Part shown: positions 63,497 to 64,000 of the stretch, piece by piece | How the letters are laid out: every line of letters begins with the position of its first letter | Numbering within the stretch: the first letter of the stretch is position 1 | Assembly: GCA_963838775.1 (NCBI GenBank) | Contig: CAWISP010000026.1 | Coordinates: 372,001-436,000 of the forward strand | Length of the DNA: 64,000 nucleotides | Origin: Chersky-840 sp963838775 | Lineage (GTDB): Bacteria; Actinomycetota; Acidimicrobiia; Acidimicrobiales; UBA8190 | Direction of reading: 5' to 3' | Position numbers and translations under genes: made by a program | Notes under the pieces: model-generated | The model's input: the letters and a program-made list of their open reading frames with translations, nothing else | Database searches by the model: none | What the model was told of the DNA's origin: nothing

Positions 63497-63879
63497 CTGC
63501 CCTCCCGGCAGAACCTGACGATGGTGTCAGGATAGTCGCGGTAGCCAATCTCAGGAGGCTCGCCTTGCTCGGGGAATATCGACATTTGCGGGTGTTCAGC
63601 GATTGGGTCGGAATGACGCGGCGAGGCAGCGGGCCTCCCACGGCGGTTCCCGGGCGTCAGACACGCCACCGTGTGATGAAGGCACTCGGCTTTACTGGGG
63701 CCGTAGAGGTGCCCAGGGATGTGCGAGTCGAGACACGGTGGAACGCGAGGGGGTTTCGGGGGAGGAGGCCACTTTGTCGGTTGGGTACTGACCGAGAACC
63801 AAACAAATGCTCACCGAAGTTCCCGTGCCTTTCGGTAGACCAGAGTGGAGTGACCCGGGATCCGCGGACACCTGACCGC
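63497..63879. other. Intergenic region upstream of the GH4 operon
   Basis: 383 bases; GH4 promoter expected at its left. From 63851 the sequence TGACCCGGGATCCGCGGACA could be the left end of an insertion sequence entering from the right. Confidence 0.4.
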
Positions 63880-64000
63880 TTGGCGAGACCATGTCTCGTC
63901 TGGCAGAAAGGAGTCCGTCATGTCCGGCAGAGTCCCGCCTCCGTTCCGCCCGAGGTCCGCACCGAGGCAGTCCGTCTCGTCCGTGAGGGCGGGGTGTCAC
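63880..64000 (+). CDS. Possible start of an IS3-type OrfA transposase, cut by the window edge
   Basis: The frame open to the right edge reads SVPPEVRTEAVRLVREGGVS, which resembles the HTH_Tnp_1 N-terminus of IS3-family OrfA proteins. The start is unclear: a TTG at 63880 is in frame, while the ATG at 63920 is in another frame. Too short to be sure. Confidence 0.35.
   Translation, partial: MARPCLVWQKGVRHVRQSPASVPPEVRTEAVRLVREGGVS

Noticed and set aside
1..64000. tRNA, rRNA, CRISPR and riboswitch candidates
   Set aside because: Scanned by eye; no cloverleaf, rRNA-like core, regularly spaced repeats or convincing aptamer found. A covariance-model search would be decisive.

Overview
This is a high-GC bacterial chromosome segment, most likely from an actinobacterium, and perhaps from the Acidimicrobiia. 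That placement is an inference from content: a KshA-like Rieske oxygenase, a cytochrome P450, oleate hydratase, luciferase-like and PPOX oxidoreductases, class III cyclase/ATPase/TPR regulators, DUF1918 and histone H1-like proteins, and a secreted protein with repeated 'SCPSASFC' modules. No rRNA, tRNA, CRISPR array or replication origin was found.

Layout. 1-9.2 kb: catabolic and redox genes (Rieske oxygenase end, P450, epoxide hydrolase-like, quinone oxidoreductase, MFS exporter), an IS1380-type element, a hydroxyacid dehydrogenase and a ruined aldo-keto reductase. 9.4-13.7 kb: oleate hydratase, an IS5-type element and the first copy of a repeated element with a helix-turn-helix (HTH) gene. 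13.8-18.2 kb: a large STAND-type ATPase regulator cut in two by an 1820-bp insertion sequence. 18.8-26.8 kb: a cyclase/ATPase/TPR regulator, a hemerythrin-MarR-VOC cluster, the second HTH repeat, a monooxygenase-like protein and a frameshifted methyltransferase. 27-35.5 kb: an accessory zone with an IS481-like element, an IS21 element, several very small genes and a truncated PhyH gene. 35.7-45.8 kb: a drug exporter, gene debris (sigma factor fragment, frameshifted DUF1918), CspA, an aminotransferase, a HypE-like protein, an H1-like protein, GlpX, a cupin, an adenosine-specific kinase-like protein, and two convergent genes truncated at one junction. 46-50 kb: a coupled four-gene TetR-SDR-hydrolase-amine oxidase operon. 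50.3-54.4 kb: a frameshifted sulfatase whose tail is cut by the second copy of the 1820-bp IS. 54.8-64 kb: a sulfotransferase, the Cys-repeat protein, a second cyclase/ATPase/TPR regulator, the third HTH repeat, and a cupin/GH4 operon beheaded by that repeat. A possible further IS starts at the right edge.

Two themes stand out. First, the window is a mobile-element mosaic. Five IS families have resolvable ends, and target duplications can be read for four of them. In two cases the uninterrupted host gene can be rebuilt from the target duplication. Second, at least eight genes carry one- or two-base frameshifts or stops. These are either real decay or uncorrected indels in an assembly. Less familiar items are the divergent IS with a perfect palindrome between its two genes, the three-copy HTH element with a conserved hairpin leader, and a dispersed GAATGCCGG-type motif.
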